Below are positions 60,266 to 64,000 of a stretch of 64,000 bases of DNA, piece after piece. A program made the position numbers and the translations under genes. Every line of letters starts with the position of its first letter. The first letter of the stretch is position 1. The notes under the pieces were generated by a model. It saw only the letters and a list, made by a program, of their open reading frames with translations. It was not told the origin of the DNA and made no database searches. Source of the DNA: Epiperipatus broadwayi (Eukaryota; Onychophora; Udeonychophora; Euonychophora; Peripatidae); assembly GCA_028023455.1 (NCBI GenBank), contig JAQFVV010012395.1:6384001-6448000 (forward strand), written 5' to 3'.

Positions 60266-62165
60266 AACTGCATTGTCTTACATTGTTTAAATTGGATGGT
60301 TTAGTGATTTGTTATAATTACTTATATATAAAAGGTTGAAGTTATTTTTGAACTAATGCAGCAAATAAACAAGAGGCCTTGTGATGTAGATTATTCACTT
60401 TCCATGTTTTTATGACATGGAGTTTGAATTCAGGACAAATATTTTGAAATTTTTTCATGTTCTAAAACAAGTTTAGAATTTTTCTTTTTGGCAACTGAAC
60501 CATACCCAGCCTAAAATTTTTTGAGTATCTTGCTACTCTTTGTTAGAGAGTAAAATAAGAATACTAATTTGGCAAACTTAGTGAAGTAATGCCTACCCCT
60601 TCAGAATTCCTTAATGAGGGGTTGTCGGAGAGACCTTTGCTCTGCAATTGCTATTTAAAGACTTTTACTTTTTTATTTTATATGTAAGTACAAAAAAAAG
60701 CACACCTGGAAACCTTATCAGTAATTTTAATTTCAAACAACTAACAATTTTTCTTGATTCAGGATTAATTAGTTTCTCTTTAACCTTAGACTCAGGGTAA
60801 CTTGTAACTATATATTACATTGACTAATTATGATTATCCTGATATCTCTAAATACTTACCTGCATTTTTAGCTAAATCGATTACAGACTGGCTACCAAAA
60901 AAAATAAAATTCTCAACTTACCTAAAAAAAATGTTAATTACCTGCAAAAATACCAAAGGTCGACTATAAATTTGAACTTAGGTCATGACAGAAAAATGCA
61001 TTAAGTGCTACATATTATGTTCTTTTATGGTGGGCAAGTATTTTATCATCTTTTTTTTTTGCTTTCTCCTTAATTTTTTTAAGACTGTTATAAATAATAT
61101 CAAAAAAAGAATACTTATTGATAGAGGAACTTTTAATTTCCAATGTAGATGTTGTAAATATGCATTTGTATGTTTGTTTTAATTAATAAATATTTAATAG
61201 TATTTTTAGGACCCTCTGTTTATCATAATTTATGCAATAAACACAACAAAAATATTAGAATAAATCAGAGAGATCTTCATCCTATTACAAGACAGTAATG
61301 GTGGAAAATGGTAATATTTCAATAATTAATGGTCTATCTAACATCTTTTTTGTGGAACCATAAGATGAAATATATATCATTACAACTGATGTTATTCTTC
61401 CAACAGATTCAGTATAGTGAAACGTAATCATAAAGTCTTCAACAACAATGTGATATCTTCTAGATCTTTTCTTTAATGAGTTTCTCCAAAGCACAAGCAA
61501 ATGTGAGACATCTGATTTCTGAAATTAATCATAATTATTTATTCTTGTAGGTCTCGTATCAACAATTTAATATTTTTTTCAACCTACTTCTAATCCTTTA
61601 CCAATCCCAGATTTTTTTTGTTGTAATTATATCTTAAAGTTTCAGATTTCCTCTACTCCTTCATTCCTAATGACTTTGGTAGTCATTATCTCATTTCACA
61701 CGCAGTTTGTTAATACAGCCCAAATAGATGCATAAGGCTATTCTTCCTTACCATGCTAAACAAAGATTATATTTAACATTCAATTTAAAAGTCTTAATAA
61801 GTGTGAGAAAAATAATGCAGTTTTACATGTAGTGTTTCTCTTCATCCAGTAAGATTTTATAGCAGTTTTCTTTCATATCTAAATCTTATTCATGGTTATA
61901 AGCATTTTTAATTTGACTTACAATTATATATTGAACTATTGCCATTATTCGTTAAATATCTTTTAAAAAAATTCAAACTATAGATTAGTTTAAAACCTTT
62001 TGAGCAGTGTTATTCTTTTTTCTTCGGATGTTGCTAGTATGATTAAATATTACAACGGAAATTGCATCTGTCACTATTAGATCCGTAGTGAATTTAAGAT
62101 GACACTCTAATCAATTAGGCTATTTTATCAAAGACAGTAGTCATTAGAAATTTTTTAAATTTATC
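60266..62165. other. AT-rich non-coding stretch
   Basis: No gene recognised. Frames at 60985-61182 and 61285-61500 are short and unlike any family I know. Confidence 0.35.
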
Positions 62166-62169
62166 TATA

Positions 62170-62655
62170 TCTAAGGGTCTTTTTAATTTCTTCATTTTTT
62201 CTTAAGAGCAAAATGGTTTCTAAACATAGTGAATTATCATACTAGATTGTCTTATGGGGTTATTTGCCAATGTTATATGAGCAGCTACTTTATATTTTCT
62301 TTTTTCCATTCTGTCTAATATTTTTGTCTTTTCTCCATTCATATGTTCATTAGCGCATGCATAGATTTAATATTTTAAATACAAGTTTTTTCTTCTTCTC
62401 TAATCATTATCTGTGCTCTTTTAACCATTTATGAATAGGCTTTCTAGTTTCATGAGTATATGTTCTTCCACATTTGCATAGTATTTCATAGATGCAGTTT
62501 TTATTTTTCAACATTTCAAGTTAGATTTTATAGAAGTTAGGATTTTTCAGTGTATTACAGATTTTGGAAAGCTATTTTGGTTGCAGATTTTTTTAAATTT
62601 TTTTGTTGTCTCAGGTATGACACGAATACATTTTAATACATGAAGCTAAGTTCCT
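62170..62655 (-). pseudogene. GIY-YIG retroelement remnant (PLE-like), old
   Basis: On the minus strand the order is LKCIRVIPETTKKFKKICNQ, a stop, KILTSIKS, then KNKNCIYEILCKCGRTYTHE, TRKPIHKWLKEHR, and further down KVAAHITLANN. The Ile-Tyr-Glu-Ile-x-Cys-x-Cys-Gly-x-x-Tyr...Glu-Thr-x-(R/K) and the following His-rich block are the GIY-YIG layout seen at the C-terminus of PLE-type retroelements, from a lineage different from the 31-49 kb copies (Cys-x-Cys-Gly instead of Pro-x-x-Gly-Cys). Multiple stops and frameshifts show it is old. Confidence 0.65.
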
Positions 62656-63508
62656 GAATTAATTCCCATACTAGTACTTACTGGTCAAGTCGGCAGAACT
62701 GAAGAAAAGAGAATACTACTACTATTCAAAACACTGCATTATATACTAACCTTGTGTGCTTATTATTAACAAATGAAAAGTTTAAATAAAAAAATGAATA
62801 TTTCTAAAAGACAATTAAAAATTAATACTAGATATTGGAAATATTTCACCAAATAATTACACGCAAGATGTCTTCGTCACAAACTTTCAGAACATTTTTC
62901 AGTTTTAGTTTAATGTTATCTACCTTGGAATTTTCAAAAAATTAGTTATATTGAATGTCCATAAGAATGATTTTGGGAACAAATATTGTAAGACGTGGTT
63001 AAACTTTCCAGTATAAAATAGGCAGAAAATTCTATCCTAATCTATTATTTCCACTGCACCAACACAGTACTCTTAATACACTATCCATGCATGTATGTAA
63101 TGTGTAAACATCTTTTTCTTAAGTGATACTTGTTTTCCATTAATGTTTTTTTTTTCCTTATATAGACTCAAGATCTTGGTGTGAAGACAAAACAGGACCA
63201 GAAGGATCAACTTGTTTATAGATTGATTTCTATATGTAACCAAACTAATGATTTTTATATATAAAAGTTATTTTTTTGATTATTTGTTGATTATGTGACA
63301 TTTTTTAACTATCTTATTATTAAAAAAAAACATCATCAAAGAAAATTAAAAAAAAAAAAAATTTAATACATAAAAAAAAAAAATTCTAATTTTATCTTTT
63401 TATACGAAAATAAAATCTTCCCAAATAAATTCATAAAGCTTTTTACAGAATTATAAACATAAAAAGTCTGGTTTTTGTACATTAAGTAGCATACAATGGG
63501 AAGAATTA

Positions 63509-63514
63509 TTTATT
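63509..63514 (-). terminator. Possible polyadenylation signal for the minus-strand gene
   Basis: AATAAA on the minus strand, 82 bp downstream of the stop codon at 63596. Confidence 0.35.
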
Positions 63515-63595
63515 AAAAACATTGTATAAGGGAAGGCGGGGTTCAAATCAATTGAAAATACTAAGCGAAATATAAATATCAATCATCCATAGGGG

Positions 63596-63707
63596 CTATT
63601 TCAAAGGACTCTCGGATACAGCAGTATAGCTCTTGACTCGGGAAAAATAGAAAGGTGGGAACTTGTTAGGGTTCAAGTCAAATTCGGAGACAGTCTCTGG
63701 ACCATTC
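63596..63707 (-). CDS. Terminal coding exon of an unidentified gene
   Basis: After a pyrimidine-rich tract ending TTTTTTAG (acceptor AG at 63709-63708) the minus strand reads one base of a split codon and then 36 codons to TAG 63598-63596. They begin NGPETVSEFDLNPNKF and continue PPFYFSRVKSYTAVSESPLK. The composition is protein-like and codon use is balanced, unlike the AT-driven lysine/phenylalanine frames elsewhere. I do not recognise the family. The rest of the gene would lie beyond the right end of the window, and its 3' end faces the transporter gene. Confidence 0.5.
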
Positions 63708-63714
63708 CTAAAAA

Positions 63715-64000
63715 ATGCAAAAATGAAATGTTCATTATTTTTTTTAAACACAGAATGAAAAATAAATACACACAAAATCATTTTACTGCAGACAAATTCT
63801 TCAAGAGAACATATTGTATAAATTAATTTCTCTTTATGTATCCATTACATTCATATATACAATCAATTAGTTCAGCAATTGTTGACAAGAGGGCATGACT
63901 GTACAGGTATTAACCAATATTTCTATAAATATATACATATATTCTGTAATATTAATTGAAAGTACTGATTATTCACACAGACATTATAGGATTGAGTTTT
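63715..64000. other. Probable intron of the minus-strand gene
   Basis: AT-rich sequence upstream (minus strand) of the terminal exon; no further exon recognised. Confidence 0.3.

Noticed and set aside
63181-63250. An additional plus-strand last exon for the transporter after TTCCTTATATAG
   Set aside because: In the phase required by the previous exon it ends after six codons, and the exon at 37606 fits with a much shorter intron.

Overview
The window is AT-rich eukaryotic (metazoan) DNA made mostly of introns, intergenic sequence and retroelements. Evidence for this is the consensus splice sites, a spliced SLC35F3/F4-type transporter gene, non-LTR retrotransposons, Penelope-like elements (PLEs) with GIY-YIG domains, tRNA-derived SINEs, a hAT-type MITE, and CA/TA microsatellites. 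An invertebrate is likely, but the sequence alone does not fix the phylum.

Host genes: four + strand exons (24234-24423, 30844-30933, 36991-37189, 37606-37654) join in phase and encode the C-terminal third of an SLC35F3/F4-like multi-pass transporter. Its earlier exons were not found and may lie upstream of the window. The last coding exon of an unidentified minus-strand gene sits at 63596-63707. A minus-strand TATA box, short ORF and strong splice donor lie near 27.2-27.5 kb inside the transporter gene.

Repeat layer: (i) an RTE-like LINE with one near full-length minus copy (2191-5440) and five fragments; (ii) a second LINE (called LINE-B here) with a C-terminal zinc knuckle, in four copies, one of them split by an RTE insertion; (iii) PLE copies with GIY-YIG endonuclease at 31.3-31.9, 35.5-36.4 and 47.75-49.66 kb, plus an older GIY-YIG remnant at 62.2-62.6 kb; (iv) a hammerhead-ribozyme family of short non-coding repeats inserted as palindromes at 22704-23932 and 56830-57204, with decayed relatives elsewhere; (v) a related palindrome at 57955-58269; (vi) two SINE copies with perfect 10-bp target duplications.

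The most interesting signal is the link between self-cleaving-RNA motifs and inverted-dimer insertions. Four separate palindromic insertions have 13-17 bp target-site duplications, and each carries a hammerhead or hammerhead-like motif. In addition, all three clear PLE groups carry, just 3' of the GIY-YIG frame, a small structured motif whose stems covary between copies. It resembles a hammerhead but lacks the canonical core. Together these suggest a PLE-type machinery that moves short ribozyme-bearing RNAs and often integrates them as inverted dimers.
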